64,000 bases of DNA, taken from an uncultured Clostridia bacterium (GTDB taxonomy: Bacteria; Bacillota; Clostridia; Christensenellales; Borkfalkiaceae). Position 1 is the first letter of the stretch; each line of letters opens with the position of its first letter. The DNA is taken from positions 1 through 64,000 of the forward strand of contig CANRCK010000003.1 in NCBI GenBank assembly GCA_947629095.1, given 5' to 3'. The position numbers and the translations under genes were made by a program. A model generated the notes under the pieces. It was not told where the DNA came from and did no database searches. It saw only the letters and a program-made list of their open reading frames with translations. This document shows, one piece after another, positions 40,766 through 49,670 of this stretch.

Positions 40766-42847
40766 ATGAACGTTCCCTCTGAATTCGGCAAAAACGTATT
40801 CAGCGACTCCGTGCAAAAGGAGATGCTTCCCAAAGAGGTCTACAAGGCGCTGCGGGCTACAATCGAGGCGGGCAAGCCGCTCGACACGTCCATCGCGGGC
40901 GCCGTTGCCGCCGCAATGAAGGACTGGGCGGTATCCAAGGGCGCAACCCACTACACGCATTGGTTCCAGCCTCTGACCGGTCTCACCGCCGAAAAACACG
41001 ACAGCTTCATCGAGCCGGACGGCGACAAAGTTATAATGCGCCTTACGGGCAAGAGCCTTATAGTGGGCGAGCCGGACGCCTCCAGCTTCCCTTCGGGCGG
41101 CTCCCGCGCAACGTATATGGCGCGCGGCTACACCGCATGGGACCCCACGTCCCCCGCATTCGTAAAGGAGGGCACACTCTACATACCCACGATATTCGTC
41201 TCCTACACGGGCGAAACGCTCGATAAAAAGGGACCCCTTCTGCGCTCAATGACGGCTATCGACGCGCAGGCAAAGAGAATTTTAAAGCTCTTCGGCATAC
41301 AGTGCAAAAAGGTCGCCACAACCGTCGGACCCGAGCAGGAGTACTTTATTATATCCGAGGAGGAGTACTATAAAAGGAAAGACCTCCGCCTCACGGGCAG
41401 AACGCTTTTCGGCGCGCCCGTCGCCCGCGGTCAGGAACTTGAGGACCACTATTTCGGCGTACTCAAAACAAGAATTTCCGAGTTTATGCGCGATTTGGAT
41501 GCCGAGCTTTGGAGCTACGGCATACTCTCAAAAACCAAGCACAACGAGGTTGCGCCCGCCCAGCACGAAATGGCGCCCGTTTACTCCACAACCAACGTTG
41601 CGGTCGACACCAATATGCTCACTATGGAGATAATGAAAAAAGTCGCCAAAAAGCACGGGCTTGTCTGCCTCTTGCACGAAAAGCCCTTCCGCGGCATAAA
41701 CGGCAGCGGCAAGCACAACAACTGGTCAATGTCAACCGATACGGGTCTTAATTTGCTCGACCCGGGCAACAATCCCGAAGAAAACACTCTGTTCAAGCTC
41801 GTTTTAACGGCTGTAATAAAGGCGGTGGACGACTATCAGGGACCCCTGCGCGCGTCGGTTGCCTCGGCTGCAAATGACCACCGTCTGGGCGCCAACGAGG
41901 CTCCCCCCGCAATAATTTCAATCTACCTCGGCGACCAGCTCGGCGCCATGGTGGACAGCATAGTAAAGGGTGAAAAATACGTCTCCGGCGAAGCGCCCGA
42001 AGGCAGCATCGGCGTTCCGGAATCCCCCATTTTCCCCAAGGATGCAACGGACAGAAACAGAACGTCGCCCTTTGCGTTCACGGGCAACAAGTTCGAGTTC
42101 AGAATGTTGGGTTCACAGGCTAACGTTTCGGACGCAAACATCTGCCTCAACACAATAGTTGCCGACGCCTTCCAGCAGATTGCCGACGAGCTTGAAAGGG
42201 CAACCGATATCGAAAAGGCTGCAAACGTAATTATCGAGCGCGAATTAAAGGCGCACTATCGCATAATATTCAATCTCGACGGCTACGGTCCCGAGTGGGA
42301 GCCGGAGGCGGAAAAGCGCGGACTTCTGAACAAAAAGAACACCGCCGACGCCGTGCCTGTTCTGTATGAGGAAAAAAATATTTCCGTATTCGTAAGGCAG
42401 GGGGTATTCACCCGCGAGGAGGCAATCGCCCGCGCCGACATACGGCTTGAAAATTATACTAAAATTATAAATATCGAGGCATTGACAATGCTCGAAATGG
42501 CAAAGAGGGACGTAATTCCCGCCGTGTCGGATTTTATAGCCGATCTCTGCCGGAACGTTGCGGCAAAGCAGGCGGTGTGCGAACACATTCCCTTTGCAAC
42601 CGAAAAGAACCTTATCCAAAAGCTTGCAGGCTTGAACGACGAGGCGAGCGCTGCGGTGGAAAAGCTCGAGTCCGATCTCGGCTCGGTAAACAAGGACGAC
42701 TTCCGTCCCGCTTCACAGGCAATGGCTCACGTAATAATTCCCGATATGGAAGTATTGAGAAAGGCGGTAGACCAAATGGAAACGCTTACCTCTTCGGACT
42801 ATTGGCCCTATCCCTCGTACTTCGACCTTCTGTATTCGGTCAAATAA
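40766..42847 (+). CDS. glnN: Glutamine synthetase type III
   Basis: Makes glutamine from glutamate, ammonium and ATP. The 693-residue length and motifs such as KHNEVAPAQHEMAPVYSTTN (about 255) and NGSGKHNNWS (about 312) identify the large type III (GlnN) class typical of Bacteroides, cyanobacteria and some Clostridia. AAGGAG precedes the ATG. It has a good promoter and a terminator, and it is followed by the glutamate synthase genes, so this region encodes a complete GS-GOGAT ammonium assimilation route except for the GOGAT electron-donating small subunit. Confidence 0.98.
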   Translation: MNVPSEFGKNVFSDSVQKEMLPKEVYKALRATIEAGKPLDTSIAGAVAAAMKDWAVSKGATHYTHWFQPLTGLTAEKHDSFIEPDGDKVIMRLTGKSLIVGEPDASSFPSGGSRATYMARGYTAWDPTSPAFVKEGTLYIPTIFVSYTGETLDKKGPLLRSMTAIDAQAKRILKLFGIQCKKVATTVGPEQEYFIISEEEYYKRKDLRLTGRTLFGAPVARGQELEDHYFGVLKTRISEFMRDLDAELWSYGILSKTKHNEVAPAQHEMAPVYSTTNVAVDTNMLTMEIMKKVAKKHGLVCLLHEKPFRGINGSGKHNNWSMSTDTGLNLLDPGNNPEENTLFKLVLTAVIKAVDDYQGPLRASVASAANDHRLGANEAPPAIISIYLGDQLGAMVDSIVKGEKYVSGEAPEGSIGVPESPIFPKDATDRNRTSPFAFTGNKFEFRMLGSQANVSDANICLNTIVADAFQQIADELERATDIEKAANVIIERELKAHYRIIFNLDGYGPEWEPEAEKRGLLNKKNTADAVPVLYEEKNISVFVRQGVFTREEAIARADIRLENYTKIINIEALTMLEMAKRDVIPAVSDFIADLCRNVAAKQAVCEHIPFATEKNLIQKLAGLNDEASAAVEKLESDLGSVNKDDFRPASQAMAHVIIPDMEVLRKAVDQMETLTSSDYWPYPSYFDLLYSVK

Positions 42848-42881
42848 TTCAAAAACACACAGCTCTCTCATAGATACTTAA

Positions 42882-42917
42882 GGGAAGCCCGTTTACTCTT
42901 GTAGGCGGGCTTTTCCC
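42882..42917 (+). terminator. glnN terminator
   Basis: GGGAAGCCCG and CGGGCTTTTCCC arms around a 14-base loop; the inner AAGCCCG/CGGGCTTTT forms the terminator proper. Confidence 0.8.
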
Positions 42918-42982
42918 ATGCCACTTCCCGCGGCGCCCCAATATAAGTTGTCCTTATGAATATTATCACAAATAATTTAAAC

Positions 42983-43006
42983 TTACGTGCGCACGTGCGC
43001 GCGTAA
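42983..43006. promoter_or_regulatory. Palindrome upstream of the glutamate synthase promoter
   Basis: ACGTGCGCACGT at 42985-42996 is a perfect 12-bp palindrome; the wider TTACG ... CGTAA frame spans 42983-43006. It ends 15 bases before the -35 box, in a position suited to a regulator. No cognate protein can be named. Confidence 0.45.
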
Positions 43007-43021
43007 AAACAAACTTTTAAC

Positions 43022-43050
43022 TTGACTTAGCCTTTTATATATTCTATAAT
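43022..43050 (+). promoter_or_regulatory. Promoter of the glutamate synthase-purA operon
   Basis: TTGACT, 17-bp spacer, TATAAT. The leader is about 40 bases with a GCGGAG site. Confidence 0.85.
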
Positions 43051-43095
43051 AGTAAAGTGTTATTCTGCGTTCTCTGCGCAGATGGCGGAGATAAT

Positions 43096-44220
43096 ATGAT
43101 TTTCAACGATTTGGAACTGAAAACCGCTCCGTGGGAGGGAGAGGTAAGAATCCCTTCGGGTTGCGCCGTAAGCGCAATAATAGACCGCACGGGCAAAAAA
43201 ATGACGGGTGAAAAAATAATCCGTTCCATCGCCACCATGCACGACCGTTCCAACGGTTTGGGCGGCGGCTTTGCGGGCTACGGAATCTATCCCGACTACA
43301 AGGAATACTACGCTTTTCATCTCTTTTACAACGATTTCCACGCAAAAAAGGAAACCGAGGATTTTTTGATGCAGCATTTCGAAGTTGCCTATTCCTCGGA
43401 GATGAAAACCCGAAAACTGAAATCAATAACCAACGAGCCTGTAATTTACCGCTATTTTTTGTATCCCCTTTCAAAGCGGCTTGCCAACTCTCTTCTGGAC
43501 GAGGAGAGGTACGTTGTAAAGTGCGTAAATAAAATCAACGCCGAAATCAAGGGCGCATTCGTATTTTCAAGCGGCAAGGATATGGGCATATTCAAGGGCG
43601 TCGGCTATCCCGAGGACATCGGCAAGTTCTATCTTCTGGACGAGGAGTACGAGGGTTACAGCTGGACGGCTCACGGCAGATATCCCACAAACACCCCCGG
43701 CTGGTGGGGCGGCGCGCATCCCTTCGGACTTTTGGATTATTCCATAGTCCACAACGGCGAAATTTCATCCTATGACGCCAACCGCCGCTATATCGAAATG
43801 TTCGGCTACAAGTGCTCCTTGCAGACCGATACCGAGGTAATAACTTATGTTATAGACTATCTTCTCCGCGTAAAAAAATTGACCTTGCAGGAAGTTGCAA
43901 AGGTAATTTCCGCCTCGTTCTGGTCCACCATAGAGGAAAAGACCGAAGAGGAGCAGCGCGAAGAAATCTTTTTGAGAAAGGCTTTCCCGTCCCTTCTCAT
44001 CACGGGACCTTTCTCCATAATTTTCGGCTTTTCGGGGGGCATTATGGCATTGAACGACCGTCTCAAGCTCCGCTCAATGGTTTGCGCCGAAAAGGGCGAC
44101 ATAGCCTATGTATCCAGCGAGGAGTGCGGCATAAGGGCGGTGGAGCCTGCCGTGGATAAGATATTTGCGCCCGCCGGCGGGCAGCCCGTAATTTACACTT
44201 TGAAGGGGGGCGCTTTGTAA
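43096..44220 (+). CDS. Glutamate synthase, glutaminase (class II amidotransferase) subunit
   Basis: A 374-residue protein equivalent to the N-terminal domain of GltB, releasing ammonia from glutamine. The class II nucleophile Cys lies in IPSGCAVSA at residue 23, so either a propeptide of 22 residues is cleaved or the family uses a longer lead. Further motifs: HDRSNGLGGGFAGYG, the AHGRYPTNTPGW substrate loop and HNGEISSYDANRR. The ATG at 43096 follows GCGGAG; a 13-codon extension is discarded. The stop overlaps the next ATG (TAATG). Confidence 0.93.
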   Translation: MIFNDLELKTAPWEGEVRIPSGCAVSAIIDRTGKKMTGEKIIRSIATMHDRSNGLGGGFAGYGIYPDYKEYYAFHLFYNDFHAKKETEDFLMQHFEVAYSSEMKTRKLKSITNEPVIYRYFLYPLSKRLANSLLDEERYVVKCVNKINAEIKGAFVFSSGKDMGIFKGVGYPEDIGKFYLLDEEYEGYSWTAHGRYPTNTPGWWGGAHPFGLLDYSIVHNGEISSYDANRRYIEMFGYKCSLQTDTEVITYVIDYLLRVKKLTLQEVAKVISASFWSTIEEKTEEEQREEIFLRKAFPSLLITGPFSIIFGFSGGIMALNDRLKLRSMVCAEKGDIAYVSSEECGIRAVEPAVDKIFAPAGGQPVIYTLKGGAL

Positions 44221-45728
44221 TGGAAACATATATCCCCCCCGAGTACGAGGTAGTAAGAAATTTCGAACTTTGCACAAGTTGCAGACTGTGTGAAAGGCAG
44301 TGTGCAAACGAAGTCCACAAATACGACGCCGACCTTAAAAAAATGATTGCAAACAGCCAAAAGTGCGTAAACTGCCACCGCTGCGTCTGCCTTTGCCCCA
44401 CCCACGCATTGAAAATAATAAAAAACCCCGATGTCTACCGCCTCAATTCCAATTGGTCCGAACAGACTATGAACGAGGTATACCGTCAGGCAGATTCGGG
44501 CGGCGTACTGCTGTCCTCCATGGGCAATCCCAACGACTATCCCGTCTATTTCAACAAAATTCTTCTTAACGCCTCACAGGTAACCAATCCCCCCATAGAC
44601 CCCCTGCGCGAGCCTATGGAAACGGTTGTATATCTGGGTAAAAAGGACGTTGAATTAAAGAGGGATATAAACGGAAGATTGGTAGACAATCTCCCGCCCC
44701 AGCTCAAACTCAGCGTACCCGTAATGTTTTCCGCCATGAGCTACGGCTCCATCTCCTACAACGCGCACGAGGCTCTTGCCCGCGCCGCGGAGGAGCTGGG
44801 AATATTCTATAACACCGGCGAGGGCGGGCTTCACCGCGATTTCTATAAATACGGCAAAAACACAATAGTGCAGGTAGCTTCGGGCAGGTTCGGCGTGCAT
44901 GCCGACTATCTCTCCGCAGCCGCGGCAATAGAAATAAAGATGGGTCAGGGCGCAAAGCCCGGCATAGGCGGGCACCTTCCCGGGATGAAAATTTCGGACG
45001 AAGTCTCCAAAACTCGTATGATTCCCAAGGGCATCGACGCAATTTCTCCCGCCCCCCATCACGACATATATTCAATCGAAGATTTAAGGCAGCTTATATA
45101 CACCATAAAGGAAGCCACGGCATATACAAAGCCCGTAATAGTCAAAGTTGCCGCTGTGCACAACGTTGCGGCAATAGCTTCGGGCATAGCCCGTTCGGGC
45201 GCGGATATCATAGCCATAGACGGCTTCCGCGGCGGCACCGGCGCTGCGCCCACAAGAATCCGCGACAACGTCGGCATTCCCATAGAGCTTGCCCTTGCGC
45301 AGGTTGACGAACGGCTCAGGCAGGAGGGCATAAGGGACAGCGTCTCCGTGGTAGTAGCCGGTTCCGTGCACTCGTCTGCCGACGTAGTCAAGGCTATCGC
45401 CTTGGGCGCCGACGCTTGCTACGTTGGCACGGCTGCGCTTCTTGCGCTCGGCTGCCACCTTTGCCGCAGTTGCCACACCGGCAAGTGCAATTGGGGCATA
45501 GCCACGCAGAGGGAGGACCTCGTAAAGCGTCTCAATCCCGACGTAGGCTATAAACGTCTCGTCAACCTCGTCACCGCATGGCGGCACGAAATACAGGAGA
45601 TGATGGGCGCCATGGGCATAAACTCCGTGGAGGCTCTCCGCGGCAACCGGCTTATGCTCCGCGGCGTCGGCTTAAACGAAACCGAGCTTAAAATCCTCGG
45701 CATACGTCACGCCGGGGAATCTATGTAA
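44220..45728 (+). CDS. Glutamate synthase, FMN/synthase subunit with ferredoxin domain
   Basis: The 502-residue synthase domain of a split GltB, which makes glutamate from 2-oxoglutarate and ammonia. It starts with a two-cluster ferredoxin module (CTSCRLCERQC near residue 19 and CVNCHRCVCLCP near 53), followed by the FMN barrel (FSAMSYGSISYNAHEAL, TGEGGLH, GAKPGIGGHLPG, DGFRGGTGAAP) and a cluster motif CHLCRSCHTGKC. The ferredoxin domain suggests electrons come directly from ferredoxin or an unlinked small subunit, none of which is encoded here. Confidence 0.95.
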   Translation: METYIPPEYEVVRNFELCTSCRLCERQCANEVHKYDADLKKMIANSQKCVNCHRCVCLCPTHALKIIKNPDVYRLNSNWSEQTMNEVYRQADSGGVLLSSMGNPNDYPVYFNKILLNASQVTNPPIDPLREPMETVVYLGKKDVELKRDINGRLVDNLPPQLKLSVPVMFSAMSYGSISYNAHEALARAAEELGIFYNTGEGGLHRDFYKYGKNTIVQVASGRFGVHADYLSAAAAIEIKMGQGAKPGIGGHLPGMKISDEVSKTRMIPKGIDAISPAPHHDIYSIEDLRQLIYTIKEATAYTKPVIVKVAAVHNVAAIASGIARSGADIIAIDGFRGGTGAAPTRIRDNVGIPIELALAQVDERLRQEGIRDSVSVVVAGSVHSSADVVKAIALGADACYVGTAALLALGCHLCRSCHTGKCNWGIATQREDLVKRLNPDVGYKRLVNLVTAWRHEIQEMMGAMGINSVEALRGNRLMLRGVGLNETELKILGIRHAGESM

Positions 45729-45813
45729 CCCCCTGTATATATCGGCTTTTTAAGGAATCAACCCGCACGGGAGCTTGCGGGCAAAAATAAAAAATTTTAT
45801 AAGGAAAGGGAAA

Positions 45814-47094
45814 ATGTTAACAAGTATCTGTGGAATCAATTGGGGCGACGAAGGTAAGGGCAGAATGGTAGACCTTCTGTCGGAAAATTTCGACGTAGTC
45901 TGCCGCTATCAGGGCGGCAACAATGCCGGTCACACCGTAATTAACGAAAAGGGCAGGTTTATATTGAATCTTCTGCCTTCGGGTATCCTGCGTGAAAACG
46001 TTGTAAACGTAATGGGATGCGGTATGGTCATCGATATAAAGCATCTTTGCGGCGAAATGGAAAAGCTTCGTGCCGCCGGCATAAAAATCACGCCCGAAAA
46101 CCTCAAAATAAGCGATAAAGCCATAATAACCATGCCCTATAACGTCTTGCAGGACGTAATGGAGGAGGATAGGCTCACCAAAGCTACGGGCAAGCCCTAC
46201 GGCTCCACCCGCCGCGGTATCGCGCCCATATATGCCGATAAATATATGAAAAAGGCGTTCCGCATGGGCGAACTGTTGAACACTTCGCTTCTCTATAAAC
46301 GCCTGCCCGATATAGTCGCGTGGAAAAATATGACCATAAAGGCGTACGGCTTCACGCCCGTGAAGGTCGACGATATGATAGAGTACTTCGAAAAGTACGG
46401 CAAGCCCCTCACAAAATACATCGTAGATACGGGCGTATATCTGAACCAAGCCCACAAGGAAGGTAAAAACATTATGTTCGAAGCCCAGCTCGGCGCCCTG
46501 CGCGATATCGACTTCGGCATTGTTCCCTACACCTCGTCGTCATCTACCATAGCCGCCTACGCCCCCATAGGCGCGGGCATTCCCAACTTAAAGCTCACCA
46601 ATTCCATAGGCATAATGAAGGCTTATTCAAGTTGCGTCGGCGCAGGACCCTTCACCTGCGAATACTTCGGCAGCAAAGCCGAAAAACTCCGCGAACTCGG
46701 CGGGGAATACGGCGCAGCCACGGGCAGACCAAGGAGAGTGGGACCTTTCGACGTTGTCGCCTCGCGCTACGGAATCCGTTGTCAGGGCGCCGACGAAATA
46801 GCTTTAACCAAGCTCGACGTTTTAGATGACTATGAAGAGATAGAAATATGCACCCACTACAAGCTTCACGGTAAAATCATAGACGACTTCCCCTTCACCG
46901 ACGTCCTTGACGAGTGTGAACCCGTTTATGAAAAGGTCAAGGGCTGGCACTGCGACATACGCAATTGCCGCAAAAAGGAGGACCTCCCCCAAGAGGCGCT
47001 CAACTATATCGCCCTCCTCGAAAGGCTCTGTGAATGTAAAATCAAGTATGTGTCCGTTGGGGCTGAGAGGGGTGCGTGCATCGTAATGTATTAA
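45814..47094 (+). CDS. purA: Adenylosuccinate synthetase
   Basis: Joins IMP and aspartate with GTP in the first step towards AMP. In 426 residues: GTP loop GINWGDEGKGRMVDLL (about 6-21), NNAGHTV, the IMP motif TRRGIAPIYADK and the SVGAERGACI end. The ATG at 45814 follows AAGGAAAGGG. It sits between the synthase and C-terminal subunits of a split glutamate synthase, an unusual place; a functional link through glutamate and aspartate nitrogen is possible but not shown. The 86-base gap from the previous gene could hold a promoter, though none stands out. Confidence 0.97.
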   Translation: MLTSICGINWGDEGKGRMVDLLSENFDVVCRYQGGNNAGHTVINEKGRFILNLLPSGILRENVVNVMGCGMVIDIKHLCGEMEKLRAAGIKITPENLKISDKAIITMPYNVLQDVMEEDRLTKATGKPYGSTRRGIAPIYADKYMKKAFRMGELLNTSLLYKRLPDIVAWKNMTIKAYGFTPVKVDDMIEYFEKYGKPLTKYIVDTGVYLNQAHKEGKNIMFEAQLGALRDIDFGIVPYTSSSSTIAAYAPIGAGIPNLKLTNSIGIMKAYSSCVGAGPFTCEYFGSKAEKLRELGGEYGAATGRPRRVGPFDVVASRYGIRCQGADEIALTKLDVLDDYEEIEICTHYKLHGKIIDDFPFTDVLDECEPVYEKVKGWHCDIRNCRKKEDLPQEALNYIALLERLCECKIKYVSVGAERGACIVMY

Positions 47095-47270
47095 GCGCTT
47101 CAAGCGGATTATAAACGTCGCAATACCGTGTTGCGTTTGCGCGCTACTCGGTTGCGTACGTCTATGTACGCGCCCGTCGTCGCTTACGCACGCTCCTTGT
47201 CTTCGCTTCAACCACAACCGCAATAACTATAAATCTCAAAAACTTGCACGCAAAGTAAGGTCGCAAATAA
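47095..47270 (+). other. GC-rich spacer with a short palindrome between purA and GltB3
   Basis: The 176-base gap contains GCGTACGTCTATGTACGC (about 47153-47170), a palindrome with a six-base centre, surrounded by repeated CGC/TTGCG motifs. Composition differs from the coding flanks. It could be a decayed intergenic repeat; no terminator with a T run or promoter is clear. Confidence 0.35.
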
Positions 47271-47996
47271 ATGGAAATCAACGCAGACGGACTGCACTTT
47301 CAGGTGCTCAACAGAAGAATAAGGGAACTGTCCGAAAAAGATATAACCATAAACGGGGTCATGGGGCAGCGATATATCGGCGCCGGGCTTTCCGGCAAAA
47401 CTCTCAATATCTACGGCACTCCGGGCAACGCTCTCGGGGCATATCTTAACGGCTGCGATATCACCGTGCACGGCAACGCACAGGACGCCACGGGCGACAC
47501 GATGAACGGCGGAAAGATTATAATCTACGGCAACGCAGGCGACGCCACGGGCTATGCCATGCGCGGCGGAAAAATCTATGTTCAGGGCAACACCGGTTAC
47601 CGCTGCGGTATTCACGTCAAGGCTTACGAAAATTTGAAGCCCGTAATAGTTATAGGCGGCAGGGCAGGTTCCTTTCTCGGCGAATATCAGGCGGGCGGAA
47701 TTATAGTTGCGCTCGGACAGAACGACGACGGGCTTCCCGTAGTCCACAATTTTTGCGGTATGGGTATGCACGGCGGCGTGATATATTTAAGGTGCAGTCG
47801 GCTCCCCCACAGAATTCCCGGGCAGATATCCTGCAAAAAGATGCGCGGCGGCGATATCCCAGAGCTTAAAGAGATAGTCGAGGACTATTGCACTTATTTT
47901 AAGGAATACAACTCCGATAAACTTCTCTCGGGCGACTTCTTCGTGTTGCAGCCCGACAGGGAAAACCCCTACAAGCGTATGTATACGAACAATTAA
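47271..47996 (+). CDS. Glutamate synthase, GXGXG (C-terminal) subunit
   Basis: A 241-residue protein equal to the C-terminal right-handed beta-helix domain of GltB, which holds the glutaminase and synthase domains in register. The repeated Gly patterns YGTPGN, HGNAQDATGD, YGNAGDATG and QGNTGYR mark successive coils. The start follows AAGG. With the two upstream genes it completes a three-part glutamate synthase interrupted by purA. Confidence 0.93.
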   Translation: MEINADGLHFQVLNRRIRELSEKDITINGVMGQRYIGAGLSGKTLNIYGTPGNALGAYLNGCDITVHGNAQDATGDTMNGGKIIIYGNAGDATGYAMRGGKIYVQGNTGYRCGIHVKAYENLKPVIVIGGRAGSFLGEYQAGGIIVALGQNDDGLPVVHNFCGMGMHGGVIYLRCSRLPHRIPGQISCKKMRGGDIPELKEIVEDYCTYFKEYNSDKLLSGDFFVLQPDRENPYKRMYTNN

Positions 47997-48010
47997 AAAC
48001 AAATAATATC

Positions 48011-48040
48011 AAAACGGGAGGCACGAAAGCCTCCCGTTTT
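48011..48040. terminator. Bidirectional terminator
   Basis: AAAACGGGAGGC, ACGAAA loop, GCCTCCCGTTTT: perfect 12-bp stem with A and T flanks, serving the glutamate synthase operon and the opposed lipoprotein gene. Confidence 0.92.
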
Positions 48041-48060
48041 ATATATCTGTATGGTTCTGT

Positions 48061-49578
48061 TTATTTGTCTGCGCCGTATATTTCGCTTGCCTTGCCAACA
48101 ATTTTCACAAACTCCGCGCGGTAAGCGTCGGAAGCCACGTATTCCGCAAGCCCCTGCAGTCTCTCGGAAACCGAATCCAAACTTGCATTTTCAGCATATG
48201 CCGACTGCCGCAAAACCAGCCCGAACTCCGCCACGCAGGCAACAAACGATAAATCGTCGGAAGAGGGGGTGGAAGTAAGCGCTTCGGCTGTCACGCTCTC
48301 GCTCGTTTCAGTCTCGCCTGTAACGTCCTTATATTTCACTTCAACCGTCGCAAGTTTTCCTTGGGCGTTTTCCGCAAGTTCTATTTCATAAAGAGCCGCA
48401 ACGCACAGGTTGCTCCCAATTTCTCCCGTGTCCGTCGTGTCGTCCTCGAACTCGTCCTTTGAAATCAGCTTTGTATCGTATCCTATCAGGCGGTATTTAA
48501 TAACGTTATCTTCAAACGTCACGCCCGCCTTTGCGTCCTTAGCCACGGTCATCAGCGTTCCGTTCAGCTCCGTGCACAGCACCTTTTCCGCTTCGGTAAT
48601 ATTGTCAAGGTACGCGTAGTTGCCGTTTCCGCTTCTTGCAAGCGTTTCCAGCATATCGTCGCGCATATTTCCCATTCCTACGCCCAAAACGGAGAGGTAC
48701 ACGCTCTTTTCCGCAACCGTCCTTTCGGAAATCATCTCCTGCAAAGTATTCGTATCGCTTATTCCCACGTTAAAATCCCCGTCGGAAATTATTATAACTC
48801 TGTTATTCCCACCCGTAATATAGTGTTTTTCCGCAACCGCATACGCCCTTTTCAGTCCGTCGCCGCCGTTCGTGCTTCCGCCGGCTTTAAGCTTATCTAT
48901 CGCCGACTTCACCGCCGTCTTTCCGCTCTCCGAACATTCTCCGCCGTCGAGCACCGTAGCAACCCCGCTCGCATATGTCACAATCGATATCACGTCCCCG
49001 TCTCCGAGGTTATCTGCAAGCATTATAAGCCCTTTTTTGGCAAGCTCCAGCCTGTCATCGCCCGACATCGACCCTGAAACGTCCACCAGAAACACATAGT
49101 TTCCGTTCACGGACTCGATTTTTCTTTCCGCCGTCTTTATTCCCGCCATCATCAGTTTGTGCGCGGGATTCCACGGGCAGTCCGCAAGGTATGTGCTCAC
49201 CGCAACCGCGCCGTTTTCGGGCGCGGCGAAGTCATAGTCAAAGTAATTTATAAGCTCTTCTATTCTCACGGAATCGGCGTAAACCTTGCTTCCGTTTTCA
49301 ATCTGATATCTCATCTGGGAGTAGCTCGCGGTGTTGCGGTCGAGGGAGAAGTAGGAGGAGGACTCCTCCGCAACTTCCGTAAACCCGTTTTCCACAATGG
49401 ACTCATGCACAAATCCGCCGCTCTCTTCCCCAAAGCCGTCGCCCGCGTCGGGCGCTACTTCCATTCCCGACCAGTGACCGCTGTCGCCGAAGTTTCTGTC
49501 GGGTGCAGAGCACGCCGCAAAGGACGCCGCCGCCAAAGCCGCCGTAATTAAAGCTATCGCCGCCGATAATTTTTTCAT
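48061..49578 (-). CDS. Von Willebrand factor A domain lipoprotein (YfbK-like)
   Basis: A 505-residue surface lipoprotein: signal peptide with lipobox SFAAC (Cys about residue 22), a Gly/Asp-rich linker, a YfbK-like N-terminal domain (YFSLDRNTASYSQMRY, RIEELINYFDYDF), and a VWA domain with an intact MIDAS motif DVSGSMSG and later TNGGDGL and DGDFNVG. A C-terminal domain (about 390-505) follows. VWA/MIDAS domains bind protein ligands through a metal. The ATG at 49578 is preceded by GGAGG. It is the last gene of the sigma/anti-sigma operon. Confidence 0.92.
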   Translation of the reverse strand: MKKLSAAIALITAALAAASFAACSAPDRNFGDSGHWSGMEVAPDAGDGFGEESGGFVHESIVENGFTEVAEESSSYFSLDRNTASYSQMRYQIENGSKVYADSVRIEELINYFDYDFAAPENGAVAVSTYLADCPWNPAHKLMMAGIKTAERKIESVNGNYVFLVDVSGSMSGDDRLELAKKGLIMLADNLGDGDVISIVTYASGVATVLDGGECSESGKTAVKSAIDKLKAGGSTNGGDGLKRAYAVAEKHYITGGNNRVIIISDGDFNVGISDTNTLQEMISERTVAEKSVYLSVLGVGMGNMRDDMLETLARSGNGNYAYLDNITEAEKVLCTELNGTLMTVAKDAKAGVTFEDNVIKYRLIGYDTKLISKDEFEDDTTDTGEIGSNLCVAALYEIELAENAQGKLATVEVKYKDVTGETETSESVTAEALTSTPSSDDLSFVACVAEFGLVLRQSAYAENASLDSVSERLQGLAEYVASDAYRAEFVKIVGKASEIYGADK

Positions 49579-49670
49579 AAAACGCCTCCAAAAGTTGTTT
49601 GTCGCAATTAAAACGGTTTGGCTTTGCCGTTTGTCCCGCATTTTTTTAAAATTTTTAAATTTTTTTTAAA

